A stretch of 64,000 bases of DNA from CAVVSQ01 sp963848825 (GTDB taxonomy: Bacteria > Planctomycetota > Planctomycetia > Gemmatales > Gemmataceae): positions 868,001 through 932,000 of the forward strand of contig CAWKFA010000017.1 of assembly GCA_963848825.1 (NCBI GenBank), given 5' to 3'. Below are positions 34,634 to 44,761 of this stretch, one piece after another. The position numbers and the translations under genes are program-made. A model generated the notes under the pieces. That model was given only the letters and a program-made list of their open reading frames with translations. It did no database searches and was not told the DNA's origin. Each line of letters begins with the position of its first letter. Positions within the stretch are counted from its first letter, which is position 1.

Positions 34634-35378
34634 ATGTCGTTGACCATTTCTTTGCAGGGGGTAACCAAACGTTTTGGCGCGCGGTTGGTGCTCGACGATA
34701 TCAGCCTCACCATCAATCCCGGCGAGACGGTGGCCCTCATCGGCCCATCAGGCGGGGGCAAATCGACGCTGTTGCGCTGCCTCAACGGTCTGAACGATTT
34801 CGACGCGGGCGCCATTCGCGTGGGGCCGCATGCGCTGCGCCCGGGCGCCGTAAATCACCAGCGGGACATCCAACAAGTTCGCCGGCTGTTTGGCATGATC
34901 TTTCAGGACTTTCAGCTTTTTCCCCACCTGCAAGTGATCGAGAATGTCACGCTCGCGCCGGAGCGCATCCTGGGTTTGTCGGCGCTCCGAAGCCTGCGCC
35001 AGGCGCAAAAACTGCTGGAGCGCGTCGGCCTGGGCAGCCATCTTCAGGCCTGGCCTGGCCAGCTGTCCGGCGGGCAAAAGCAACGTGTCGCCATCGCCCG
35101 CGCGCTGGCCATGCAGCCGTGCGGCCTGTTGTGCGACGAAATCACCAGCGCCCTCGATCCCGAGCTAAAAAACGAGGTACTCACCGTGCTCGAAGACCTC
35201 AAACGGGAAGGCTTGACCCTGGTGCTCGTCACCCATGAGATCGGCTTTGCGCCGCGCCGCCGACCGTGTCGTCGTTCTCTGCGATGGCAAAATCCTGGAA
35301 GAGGGCACGCCCGCGCAGGTGCTGGATAACCCGCGCACCGAACGGCTGCGTGGGTTCCTGAAGCGCGTCCTTGGGTAG
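34634..35378 (+). CDS. Polar amino acid ABC transporter ATPase, GlnQ-like (one frame break)
   Basis: Walker A is GPSGGGKSTLLRCLNGL, the Q-loop FQDFQLFPHL, the signature LSGGQKQRVAIARAL, Walker B GLLCDEITSALDPEL and the H-loop LVTHEIGFA. A frame change near 35245, in a GC-rich run, separates the H-loop from the last 40 residues (DRVVVLCDGKILEEGTPAQV). Reconstructed length is about 248 residues, standard for GlnQ/HisP-type subunits. GGAGGGGACGCC ahead of the ATG gives a good ribosome-binding site. It pairs with the fused binding protein-permease just upstream to form a complete importer from two genes. Confidence 0.9.
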
Positions 35379-35713
35379 TGCGCGCGCGGACCTTCCCCTT
35401 ACATTGCCGCCTGCAAACACCGGTTCCCATTGACGCCACGGTGTCACGACACCGCGCCGAATTTGGCTGACATGGCCCGACCCTCTTGCCATCCTTCGTC
35501 ACCTTCCTATCATGGGTGGGATTCACGCAAAACTCGATTGCGCCCGGGTGTTGTCTCATCACACCCATCTTTTGGTGGCCCTGAATCAACGCGGACAAGT
35601 CCTCGTTTGGTTAGCGCCTTTTAATTTTCTTCCGTCGTCAATCCGCTGGCATCACCCAGAGGGATTCCCTGCGTTGGTTTAACTCTCTTTTCTCAACAAC
35701 TAGGAGACTACCC
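35379..35713. other. Intergenic gap of 335 bases with a small palindrome
   Basis: No supported gene. A 16-base inverted repeat, CGGTGTCACGACACCG, lies at 35439-35454 and could be an operator or a weak hairpin. An AGGAG ribosome-binding sequence near 35702 belongs to the next gene. A short open frame on the plus strand has no start signal or recognisable content. Confidence 0.5.
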
Positions 35714-36547
35714 ATGTACCTCTCTTGCCTGCTCGCACTTGCGTTGACCGCGCCCGTGGAAAATACCACGTGGTTAACGAGCTACACCGAAGCTACTGAC
35801 CTGGCCATGCAGCAGAAAAAGGACCTGGTGATTTACTTCGCTGCCAAGGGGGAGCTGGACAGTGTTCTCGCCAACCCCGAGGTGGCCAAGAAGCTCGATA
35901 ATTTCGTGTGCCTTAAAGTTCCCACCGATTACAAGGTGGGCGAAAAAAAGTTGCTCGATTACGCGGTGCTCGGCGACATGATGGGCAAGCCCGGGCTGGC
36001 GGTGATTAGCTATCAGGATAAGAAATTGTCGACCTTTGCCACGGTGATTTCCGCGCATCCGATCACGGGCAGCCGTTACGGCTGGGTGCCTGCCTACGGG
36101 CCCCAGCAAGTTATCATCACTCTCGATCTACCGGCGTTCGCCAGTCTGTCCCAGCGGAGCATGATCTACGCGGTACGCGTCCATCCGGAGGTCCCGCAGA
36201 GCGTGTTCTCGGTGTGCCACCCTGCTTTCCTTGAACATGCCCGCAACCATAGCACGCGTCAGGCGAGCAGCCAGCGCCAGCACCATGCCGACATCCTCGC
36301 GGCCTCGGGCACGCTCCGAAGTAAAGTCGAAATGGGTTTCTCCGGCACCCAGGAAGTCGTCGCTGAATCGTGGGGCCGGTTCGTCGGCGGTGAAAACGTT
36401 CTGGAAGCAGCCTTTTCTTGCATCGATGCCTGGCGTCATTCGTCCGGCCACTGGGGCGCTGTCGCCCGCCGACACACTTACTTCGGCTACGACATTGCCC
36501 AGGGCGCCAACGGCACCTGGTATGCGACAGGTATCTTTGGGCAATAG
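35714..36547 (+). CDS. Thioredoxin-like plus degenerate CAP/SCP-like protein, function unknown
   Basis: The protein has 277 residues, with a short hydrophobic N-terminus (MYLSCLLALALTAPVENTTW). Residues 15-125 resemble a thioredoxin-like fold of the kind that follows a signal peptide in planctomycete proteins (YTEATDLAMQQKKDLVIYFA), but there is no CxxC motif. Residues 140-277 look like a worn CAP/SCP domain: HPAFLEHARNHSTRQASSQR, FVGGENVLEAAFSCIDAWRH, then SSGHWGAVARRHTYFGYDIA and NGTWYATGIFG. The GHW and C-terminal strands match the CAP core. The combination is unusual, and I infer it from local similarity only. AGGAG sits nine bases ahead of the ATG. It converges on mutL. The frame is intact. 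Confidence 0.65.
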   Translation: MYLSCLLALALTAPVENTTWLTSYTEATDLAMQQKKDLVIYFAAKGELDSVLANPEVAKKLDNFVCLKVPTDYKVGEKKLLDYAVLGDMMGKPGLAVISYQDKKLSTFATVISAHPITGSRYGWVPAYGPQQVIITLDLPAFASLSQRSMIYAVRVHPEVPQSVFSVCHPAFLEHARNHSTRQASSQRQHHADILAASGTLRSKVEMGFSGTQEVVAESWGRFVGGENVLEAAFSCIDAWRHSSGHWGAVARRHTYFGYDIAQGANGTWYATGIFGQ

Positions 36548-36607
36548 GGACGGCCGGGAACCTGCAATCCACGATGGCGATAAAGACACTGAGATCGGTT
36601 GCGAGCC

Positions 36608-38478
36608 TCAAACCCGCCGGAATTGCCGATCCAGGTCGTGACGCGTGAAATAGAAGGGCGGTCGGCCTGCCATGAGGACAGTGGTGAGCGTCCCCCGCCA
36701 GGTGTCGCTGCGCTACCAGGGCGCCGATCTCGTCGGCACTAAGGGGATCGCCGGAACGGACGGCCGAGTGGCAGGCCATCAGGCTCATCAACTCGCTGAG
36801 GAGTTGTTCGCGCGTGGGTAGGCGTTCCTTGGCACCAAGATGATCGATCACTGCTTGCAAGATTTCCAGGGCGCAACGCGGCCCAGCAGGGCGGGGTAGC
36901 TTGTCAACAGAAGAGTACCGCCGCCGAAATCGTCGATGCCCAGGCCGAGTTCCGCCAGCGCATCACGGTGTTCGAGCGTTTTGGCGGCTTGCTCGGCGCT
37001 CAGATCCAGGGGCTCGGGAATAAGAAGCTTTTGCGATTCCAGAGCACCGGCGCCGAGGCGCGATTTCAATTGCTCGAAGAGAATGCGTTCGTGGAGGGCA
37101 TGCTGGTCGATGACCAGCATGCCCTCAGGCGTTTCCAGCACGAGATAAGCGTTGTGGAGCTGAATGGCGTTGATGGGCTCGCAAGCCAAAAGCGTCGGCC
37201 CGGGCGCCGGCGCGTTGTCAGACGGCTCGGGCGCTGGACTTGATGTCGCGGTTGGTGAGACGCCCCCGTTGGTGGGCGCCGACGAGTCGCCGCCACGCCT
37301 CGGTTCGGGCAAGGGCGGCGCGTAAAGGTCGGAAAGCCAGGCCTGGCAAACAGCGAGGAACTTTCCTCCTGTGGACGTGGCAGCATCCATGGCGGAACCG
37401 TCAGGTTGCCCGCGGGCACGCCGACCAGCCCCGGCTGAACGGGTGGTCTCAGGCGTGCCGTGAGGTTCTCGGCACTCAATCGATTGCGTACCGTGCCGAG
37501 AAAGAAGCCATAAAGGGCGCTGCTATCCCGGAAGCGGACTTCGGTCTTGGTGGGATGCACGTTGACATCGACATGGTCGGCGGGCAGATCGAGAAACAAA
37601 AACGACGTCGCATAGCGGCCCGTCATGAGTAGGCCGCGAAAAGCTTCCTGAAGCGCATGACCGAGGCTGCGATCCCGTATCCAGCGGCCGTTGAGAAAAA
37701 GGTACTGCATCTTGGCGTTGCCGCGTTCGCAGGCGGGATCGGCGACGTAGCCATAGAGGTGAGCCGGCCCCTGGAAGGCGTCCACGGGGTAGAGCTGATC
37801 ACGGACCTCCGGGCCAAAAAATAGGCCGATACGGTCGAGCAAGGACGTTGTGCCCGAGACTTCGTACACCTCTTTATCGTTGTGGCGGAGGGTCAGGTGC
37901 AAGCCGGGCTTGGCCAGCGCGATCCGGGTGAAGATCTCGCAAACATGCCCCATCTCGGTGCCCGGGGTGCGTAGAAATTTGCGGCGCACGGGGGTGTTAA
38001 AGAACAAATGGCGCACTTCAAGGCGTGTCCCCGCGCTGCCGTTCCAGGCGCGCACTGCCGATAGATCGCCACCGTGGCAGGTGACTTCGGCCCCAGTCTC
38101 CTCGGTGGGCGGTCGCGATTGCAGGGTTATTTGCGCGATGCCGCCGATGGAGGCCAGCGCCTCGCCACGAAAGCCAAGCGTCCGCACGCTGAAAAGGTCG
38201 TCGGCGGAGGCGAGTTTGCTGGTGGCGTGGTTGGCGAAGGCGAGGTGCAAGTCGTCAGCATGGATGCCGTGGCCATTGTCGACGACGCGAATGAGTTCGG
38301 CGCCCCCTTGCTCGACGTCGACGTCGATGCGCGTGCTGCCCGCATCGACGCTGTTTTCCAGGAGCTCCTTGACGACGCTGGCGGGCCGTTCAATTACTTC
38401 GCCGGCGGCAATTTTGGTGATAACGGCGGTGGGCAACTGCTGTATGCGTCCCTGCTGAGCGGCGGATAAAACAGCCAT
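36608..38478 (-). CDS. mutL: DNA mismatch repair protein MutL (three frame breaks)
   Basis: MutL couples mismatch recognition by MutS to downstream repair. The GHKL ATPase motifs are all present: ITKIAAGEVIERPASVVKEL, ENSVDAGSTRIDV, VVDNGHGIHADDL and LGFRGEALASIGG. Next come FFNTPVRRKFL and the ATP-lid/dimer region VNVHPTKTEVRFRD. A Pro-rich linker crosses a frame change near 37365. The dimerisation domain contains LHNAYLVLETPEGMLVIDQH and QHALHERILFEQL. Two more changes, near 36870 and 36650, lead to the true end, CPHGRPTAL followed by YFTRHDLDRQFRRV and a stop at 36608. Length is about 623 residues. A GTG at 38484 is possible, but the ATG at 38478 is preferred. No QXXEXXX-type endonuclease motif was noted. 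Confidence 0.93.
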
Positions 38479-38893
38479 GTTCACGAAGCTTTCCTTAAGC
38501 GCGCCGACGGACGCCTCTTGACCCGTCGCCCGTCTCTAAACCCCTGCCGCAGCATGAGTTTTCATCCTGGCGTGTCCCAAACGTGAGGCGCATGGATTTG
38601 CACGCAGCCTTTGTCAAATTAGCCGATTCGGCGACAAAAGAACACCCCTTGACTTATTCGTCTCTCAAAACCTAGGATTCTGGTAGCCCCCTCGTGAGGG
38701 ACGGTAAAATCAGAGGTTACCGGGCGTCTCTCATTTCTTACTTTTCGCCGACTTCTCTGGTATTCGAAAGCCCCGTTTTTATCCGAATTAATGTTTTACA
38801 AGCCGATATTAGTGAGCTAGGTTTCCCCTGGACGGCAGTCTCACAACTGGCGACAAGGAAAAGTTAAATCCCGTCAGGACCAGAGAAAAGGCC
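38479..38893. other. Divergent intergenic region between mutL and the CAP-domain gene
   Basis: About 415 bases without a gene. It must hold promoters for both directions. The part from 38640 to 38790 is visibly richer in A and T than its surroundings. One candidate sigma-70 promoter is listed separately. No RNA gene was recognised. Confidence 0.55.
38649..38678 (+). promoter_or_regulatory. Candidate sigma-70 promoter for the CAP-domain gene
   Basis: TTGACT (38649-38654) and TAGGAT (38673-38678) are separated by 18 bases, close to housekeeping promoter consensus and spacing. They lie about 215 bases ahead of the ATG at 38894, leaving a long leader. Sequence match only. Confidence 0.35.
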
Positions 38894-41533
38894 ATGCCTC
38901 TTCGACCCTGCGACTTTTTCCGGCAGCTGTTTGCCGGCTTACTGAAAAAGAAGAACAAAGCTTCAAGGCCCGCATCGCGCCGCAGCTTGCGCCCCGTTGT
39001 GGAGGACCTCGAAGAACGCTTGACGCCCACCGCGGGTGTGCAAGAACAGTACATGCTGGACCTGATCAATCGCTTTCGCGCCAACCCGGTCGCCGAACTG
39101 TCCCTCATCCTCAATTCCGGCAATACGGCAGTCAATAATGGGCTGTCGTCTTATAATGTGGATCGCAACGCGCTCGCGACGCAGTTCGCCTCGCTGACCG
39201 CCGTGCCCCCCCTCGCCTGGAATGATAGTCTGGGCAGCTCCGCGCTGGGCCATAGCCAGGCCATGCTGGCGACGTCGGACCCGAACCCAGGACACCAGGT
39301 AACAGGAGAGGCGGACCCCTGGACGCGCATGGTCGCGGCCGGTTATACAAATTACTCGTTTCTCGCGGAAAACATTTACGCTTTTGCCACGGCCGTATTC
39401 GACGCCGAGGCCGCCTTCGTGATCGATTGGGGCGCCAACCCACCCACGGGAATTCAAAGCCCGGCTGGCCATCGGCAGAATCTCCTTGATAGCGATCTCC
39501 GGGAGGTTGGTATCGGGCTCGTGAACGCGCCGAGCGGTTCTCCGAAGGGGCCGTTGCTGGTTACCCAGGATTTTGGCAATCGCTTTAACCTTGGCAACCC
39601 GTTTCTTTTAGGGAATGTTTACACCGACACCAGTAACGACGGCTATTACGAACCGGGCGAGGGATTGGGCAGCGTAACGCTGAACATTACGGGCTCGGGA
39701 GGCACCTTCCAAACCACAACGACCGCTGCTGGCGGCTACCAAATACAGCTCCCCGCCGGAAGTTATCAAATTGTGGCCAGCGGTGGAGGCCTGTCTGGCC
39801 CGCTAACGCAAAACGTGACCGTCGGTGCGGTCAACGTGCAAGCGGACCTGATCCAGGGATTGACCGCAGCGCCAAGCTTCACGGGACCGGCATCCTCCAC
39901 GACCAGCAACAAGCCGGTCATTTCCTGGACGGCGGTCACGGGCGCCACCCAATATGATCTCTGGGTCGACAACACCACTACCCACCAGGCCCAGGTAATC
40001 CGGCAAACGGCCTTGTCGACCAACACCTATACGCCGACCACTGGATTGCCCGCCGACGACTACCAGGCCTTTATTCGGGTGACGACGGCGGCGGGAACCA
40101 GCGGCTGGAGCTCCGCTTACAAATTCACCATTACGCCACCCGCGGTCCCAACGTTGACGGCGCCCACCGGAGCGTCAAGCAATATGACGCCGACCTTCAC
40201 CTGGAGTGCCAGTACCGACGCCACCCATTACGATTTATGGGTCAATAACACCACCACGAACCAGATTCAGATCATCCGGCAGCAAAACATCACGACTACC
40301 TCTTACACCTCCGTAAGTGCCTTGCCACTGGGTTCGTATGTCGCGTGGGTGCAGGCCTTCGATAGTACCGGCAACTCGGCGGGCTGGAGTTCGACGCTGG
40401 GCTTCACCATCACGGGGCCGGCCGCTCCCACGTTGACTGCGCCCACCGGCACTTCGACCAATGCCTTGCCTACCTTTACCTGGACAAGCACGACGGGGGC
40501 GACGCGCTATGATCTTTGGGTCGCTAATTTGACAACCGGCCAGGGGCAAATCATCCGCCAGCAAAACGTCGCGACGACGTCCTACACGGCCGCGGCGGCG
40601 CTTCCGGCAGGGTCCTACGATGCCTGGGTCGAGGCTTACAACGGCGCCATCGCCCTTGGCGGCTGGAGCACCGGGTTAACTTTCAGCATAGCCGCGCCAG
40701 CGGCGCCGGCCTTAACGGGACCGGCAGCCATCATCACGACCACGACGCCGACGTTCACCTGGAATGCCAGCACGGACGCGACGCAATATGACGTGTGGGC
40801 CAACAATACCACGACAGGGCAGGCGCAGATCGTACGCCAAACCGTGACGACGACCTCCTTCACGCCCGCCGCTGCCCTGCCACGCGGTCAGTATGTCTTT
40901 TGGGTTCGCGCCGGCAACGCCGGCTCCTTTGGAAGCTGGGGCTCGGGTGCAAGTTTTCTCATAGACACCACCGCACCCACGATCCCGACCATTAACGGGC
41001 CGACTACGCCGACAGCGCTGCTCAGGCCAACCATAACCTGGTCCGCCAGCAGTGGCGCCACGCACTACGATTTATGGGTGAACAACCAGACCACCGGCCA
41101 GGCGCAGGTAATCCGCCAGCCCAATCTGGCCACGAATTCCTACACGCCGGCTGCGAATTTGCCGGTCGGCAACTATGTCGCGTGGGTCGAGGCCTTCGAC
41201 AACACCAATCAGACGCGCGGCTGGAGCCCTACTTATAGTTTCTCGATAAGCCTTCCCGCGCAGCCGACGCAACTGAGCCCGAGCGGCACCATCAGCAACA
41301 CCACGCCGACCTTCTCGTGGGCAGCCGTCACGGGCGCGGCGACTTATGATCTCTGGGTGGACGACAAGACCACCGGCCAAAACCAGCTCATTCGCCAGCA
41401 GGCGCTGGCGCTCAATTCCTTTACGCCAGCCAGCGCCCTGGCCAGGGGCAATTACCGCTTCTGGGTCCGCGCTCTCAATGCCAACGGCAACTCCAGCACC
41501 TGGAGCGCTGAAGTAGACTTCACGATTAGTTAG
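38894..41533 (+). CDS. Exported CAP/SCP-domain protein with six Trp-rich beta repeats
   Basis: The protein has 879 residues and no frame break. The N-terminus is basic and carries RPVVEDLEERLTPT at about 34-46, a motif seen near the N-terminus of many planctomycete exported proteins. A CAP/SCP domain covers about 48-235: MLDLINRFRANPVAEL, LGHSQAMLATSDPNPGHQVT, FLAENIYAF, and AGHRQNLLDSDLREVGIGLV. A carboxypeptidase-regulatory-like beta domain follows (about 240-320, LGNVYTDTSNDGYYEPGEGL). Then come six repeats of about 91 residues to the end, each with PTFTWSASTDATHYDLWVNN-like strands, a central IIRQ and a GWS near the end; they look like fibronectin-III-type modules. It is probably a cell-surface or matrix adhesin. 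It has its own long leader, divergent from mutL. Confidence 0.88.
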   Translation: MPLRPCDFFRQLFAGLLKKKNKASRPASRRSLRPVVEDLEERLTPTAGVQEQYMLDLINRFRANPVAELSLILNSGNTAVNNGLSSYNVDRNALATQFASLTAVPPLAWNDSLGSSALGHSQAMLATSDPNPGHQVTGEADPWTRMVAAGYTNYSFLAENIYAFATAVFDAEAAFVIDWGANPPTGIQSPAGHRQNLLDSDLREVGIGLVNAPSGSPKGPLLVTQDFGNRFNLGNPFLLGNVYTDTSNDGYYEPGEGLGSVTLNITGSGGTFQTTTTAAGGYQIQLPAGSYQIVASGGGLSGPLTQNVTVGAVNVQADLIQGLTAAPSFTGPASSTTSNKPVISWTAVTGATQYDLWVDNTTTHQAQVIRQTALSTNTYTPTTGLPADDYQAFIRVTTAAGTSGWSSAYKFTITPPAVPTLTAPTGASSNMTPTFTWSASTDATHYDLWVNNTTTNQIQIIRQQNITTTSYTSVSALPLGSYVAWVQAFDSTGNSAGWSSTLGFTITGPAAPTLTAPTGTSTNALPTFTWTSTTGATRYDLWVANLTTGQGQIIRQQNVATTSYTAAAALPAGSYDAWVEAYNGAIALGGWSTGLTFSIAAPAAPALTGPAAIITTTTPTFTWNASTDATQYDVWANNTTTGQAQIVRQTVTTTSFTPAAALPRGQYVFWVRAGNAGSFGSWGSGASFLIDTTAPTIPTINGPTTPTALLRPTITWSASSGATHYDLWVNNQTTGQAQVIRQPNLATNSYTPAANLPVGNYVAWVEAFDNTNQTRGWSPTYSFSISLPAQPTQLSPSGTISNTTPTFSWAAVTGAATYDLWVDDKTTGQNQLIRQQALALNSFTPASALARGNYRFWVRALNANGNSSTWSAEVDFTIS

Positions 41534-41655
41534 CTTGCCAACTCCGTCAAAATGCCTTTCCCCATCCTGCCAATACTTTCGTTGATTGATTTGCGGGCGG
41601 TCACGCGTAGATTTAATCGGTGACCTGCCATATTTCAGCCCGCGAGTATTTTTTC

Positions 41656-42957
41656 ATGTCAATTCGAAAGATTTACCTTGTTGGCGTCGCTATTCTTGCC
41701 GCTGCAGCGCTGGCCGACACGTGCGGCGGACGTGCCGACGAGCCAGGGCCTATTACGGTGGAGCCTATCAGGGTGGCGCCGGCGGATTGGCCCTGGTGGC
41801 GTGGCCCGACGCGTGACGGCGTGGCGCCCCCAGGGCAGCATCCCCCCATGAAATGGAGTGCCACCGAGAACGTGCCGCTGGCAGGCGCCCTTGCCTGGCC
41901 GAGGCCACGGCTCGCCGATCGTGGTAGGGGACCGCGTTTTCCTGGCCACGGCCGACCATGAACGCCAGGTTCAGGAACTACTTTGTCTGGATCGCCAAAC
42001 CGGCAAGCTGCTCTGGCAAACCGAAGTTCATCAGGGGAAGTTCGAGACGAAGGGAAACAAGAAGGCCTCGTTGGCCTCTGCCACGCCCGCCTGTGACGGC
42101 CAGCGCGTCTTCATCAACTTCTTGCACGATGGCGCCATCTACACCACCGCGCTCGATTTGGACGGCCACAAGCTTTGGCAGACCCGCGTCGGCGATTTTG
42201 TCATTCATCAAGGCTTTGGTTCCTCGCCCACCCTTTACGATGGGCTGGTGATCGTCTCGACCGATCACAAGGCCGGCGGCGCCATCGTCGCTCTCGAGCG
42301 CGCCAGCGGCAAAGTCGTCTGGAAGCAAGACCGGCCGAAGACCGCCAACTATACTTCGCCGATCGTGCTCCAGGTCGCCGGCCGGGACCAGGTGGTATGT
42401 ACCGGCTGCGACGTGGTGGCGGGCCTGGAGCCCTTGACAGGCAAGAAACTTTGGGAGATCGCGGGCTCGACCACCGAATGCGTGACTTCCACCGTCACGG
42501 ACGGTGAGCTTGTCTTCACCAGCGGCGGCTATCCAAAGAACCACATGTCCGCGGTGCGGGGCGACGGCTCGGGCAAGGTCGTCTGGGAAAACAAGACGCG
42601 TATCTATGTGCCGTCGTTCCTGGTGTATGCCGGCCATCTTTATGGCGTTCAAGACAACGGCATCGCCACCTGCTGGAAATGCGCCACGGGCAAGGAAGTT
42701 TGGGCGGGTCGCTTGGCGGCACGTTCAGTGCCTCGCCCGTCCTCGTGGGGGAGAATGTTTACAGCACCAACGAGGAAGGGCGGACTTTCATTTTCAAGGC
42801 CACGCCGGCGGGCTTCCAGTTACTGGCCGAGAATCAGCTGGGGACCGATGTCCTGGCAACGCCCGCGATTTGCGGCGATCGTATTTACATGCGCGTGGCC
42901 ATGAGCACGCAAGGCCGCCGGCAGGAGATGCTGGTTTGTCTGGGCGTGCCCGATTGA
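41656..42957 (+). CDS. Secreted PQQ-binding-like beta-propeller protein (two frame breaks)
   Basis: ATG 41656 gives a signal peptide (IYLVGVAILAAAALADTCGG). ADWPWWRGPTRDGVA is the typical opening of planctomycete PQQ-like repeat proteins. Propeller blades follow with LDRQTGKLLWQTEVHQGKF, LERASGKVVWKQDRPKTANY and LEPLTGKKLWEIAGSTTECV, each with the Trp of the docking motif. Frame changes near 41880 and 42710 are needed. The last blade ends TQGRRQEMLVCLGVPD. Length is about 433 residues. No cytochrome motif and no clear dehydrogenase active site are visible, so it may be a scaffold or binding protein rather than an enzyme. A kinase gene begins 30 bases downstream on the same strand. Confidence 0.86.
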
Positions 42958-42987
42958 CCCGCCCGGAAAAGCTGCCAAGATAACTCC

Positions 42988-44760
42988 ATGCCAACCACCT
43001 TCACTTGTCCCCACGGCCATCAATGGCAGGTCGAGCTGGCCGCGGCCGGACAGGCGCCGCGCTGTCCCACCTGCACCCATATCGCGCAAGCGGCCGAAAC
43101 CGGCCAACAATTTCAGGACGCCAATACAGCCATCGTCGCGACGCAGGTCGAGCCGCTGCCCGCAGCGGGCACGCCGGCGGTGCCGGGCTACGTCATCGAA
43201 GGGGTGCTGGGCTCCGGCGGCATGGGCATCGTCTATCGCGCCCGGCAACTTAGCCTGAAACGGATGGTCGGCCTCAAGATGCTGCTGAGTGCCGAGGCAT
43301 CTCCCGAGACGCTGTCGCGTTTTCGTGCCGAAGCGGAGGCCGTGGCGCAGCTTCAGCACGCGAATATCGTACAGATCCACGATATCGGCGAATACCAGGG
43401 CCGGCCGTTCTTCGCCATGGAACTCGTGGAGGGCACCAGCCTGGCGAGGGCACTGGCCAAAAACCTGTTTTCCTTCCGCGATACCGCCCTCCTGGTCGCG
43501 ACCCTGGCCCGGGCGATTCATTTCGCCCATGAACGGGGCATTATTCATCGCGACCTGAAACCGGCCAATGTTCTCTTGCAGATGGACGCCAGCGTTTCGA
43601 CTGCCGCCGAGCATACGAAAATCCTCAACCTGCAGGCCGCCGTGCCCAAGATCACCGACTTCGGCCTGGTCAAACGTCTCGATGACAGCGGCCCGACGCT
43701 GACGGGCGAAGTGCTCGGTACGCCCAGTTACATGCCCCCCGAACAGGCCACCGGCGATATCGCGGCCATTGGTCCGGCCACGGATATCTATGGGCTCGGC
43801 GCGATCCTTTATGAAATGCTCACCGGCAGGCCGCCGTTTCATGGCGTGACCACGGCGGCGACCCTGGAGCAACTGCTCAACGAGGAGCCGTTACCACCCG
43901 GCCGCTTGCGTTCACACTTGCCGCCCGACCTGGAAACGATCTGTTTGACCTGTTTGCAAAAAGAACCAGGACTGCGCTATGCCGGTGCCGACAAGTTGGC
44001 TGCTGATCTGGAGCGTTATCTTGCCGGTTTGTCGATTCAGGCGCGCCCGGCGGGTCGGCGCCAGCGCTGGCGCCGCTGGATGCAGGCCCATCCCGCCACG
44101 GTCCTCTTCAGCGGTGTCGGCGGGCTGGCGCTGGTCGGCGCGGCCGTCGGCTTATGGCTCCAAAGCCCACTGGCCATTGGCGCGCTTGCCGTCGTGAGTC
44201 TGTGCCTGGGAGCCTGGTGGTATAGCGCCCGGCTGGAAAGGGCGTTGCTTGACGTACGCCGCCAAAACCTGTTTTCCCTGCGGAGCGTTGAACGCATGCA
44301 CCTTCTTTTGGAGACGGTGCATCGCCTGCTGGCCGCGCGCGATCTCGACGAACGCCTTCGCATCCTCGGCGACGCCAGTGCACGGCTGGTGGATGCGGAG
44401 CGCGCCACGATCTTTCTCATCGATAAAACCCGCGGTGAGCTCTGGTCGAAGCTGGCCACAGGCACCGAACCAGGCGAGATTCGCATACCCATGGGTTCTG
44501 GCATCGCCGGCAGCGTGGCCCAGACCGGCCGCACCATCAATCTTGCCGACCCCTACAGCGATCCTCGTTTCAATCCCGACGTGGATCGGCGCACCGGCTA
44601 CACAACGCGCAACTTGCTTACCGTGCCGATGATGGCCGCGTCCGGCGCACGCCTGGGCGTCTTTCAGGTTCTCAACAAGCGCGGCGGCCCCTTCGGCCCG
44701 GAAGACGTGGAGATACTCGCCCAGCTCGCCCGTGCCGCCGCCCTCGTCGTGGGCAATTAA
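42988..44760 (+). CDS. Ser/Thr protein kinase with N-terminal zinc ribbon and C-terminal GAF domain
   Basis: The protein has 590 residues and is intact. An N-terminal zinc ribbon (Cys7, Cys26, Cys29, with His9/His11 nearby) is followed by a Hanks-type kinase. The glycine loop is GVLGSGGMGIVYRA, the lysine is in VGLKMLL (about 97), the catalytic loop is IIHRDLKPANVLL (Asp189), the metal motif is TDFGLVK (Asp224), and GTPSYMPPEQA is the activation end. Two membrane helices follow at about 372-420 (FSGVGGLALVGAAVGLWLQS, then LAIGALAVVSLCLGAWWYSA). The C-terminal GAF domain (about 445-590) has ARLVDAERATIFLIDKTRGE and GIAGSVAQTGRTINLADPYS. The kinase is thus on the inside, with the GAF domain after a hairpin also inside. 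It may sense a small ligand such as a cyclic nucleotide. It is probably co-transcribed with the propeller gene. Confidence 0.92.
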   Translation: MPTTFTCPHGHQWQVELAAAGQAPRCPTCTHIAQAAETGQQFQDANTAIVATQVEPLPAAGTPAVPGYVIEGVLGSGGMGIVYRARQLSLKRMVGLKMLLSAEASPETLSRFRAEAEAVAQLQHANIVQIHDIGEYQGRPFFAMELVEGTSLARALAKNLFSFRDTALLVATLARAIHFAHERGIIHRDLKPANVLLQMDASVSTAAEHTKILNLQAAVPKITDFGLVKRLDDSGPTLTGEVLGTPSYMPPEQATGDIAAIGPATDIYGLGAILYEMLTGRPPFHGVTTAATLEQLLNEEPLPPGRLRSHLPPDLETICLTCLQKEPGLRYAGADKLAADLERYLAGLSIQARPAGRRQRWRRWMQAHPATVLFSGVGGLALVGAAVGLWLQSPLAIGALAVVSLCLGAWWYSARLERALLDVRRQNLFSLRSVERMHLLLETVHRLLAARDLDERLRILGDASARLVDAERATIFLIDKTRGELWSKLATGTEPGEIRIPMGSGIAGSVAQTGRTINLADPYSDPRFNPDVDRRTGYTTRNLLTVPMMAASGARLGVFQVLNKRGGPFGPEDVEILAQLARAAALVVGN

Positions 44761-44761
44761 G

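Noticed and set aside
35430..35624. A 64-codon frame in the gap after the amino acid ATPase gene
   Set aside because: No ribosome-binding site, no plausible composition and it contains part of a palindrome; treated as non-coding.
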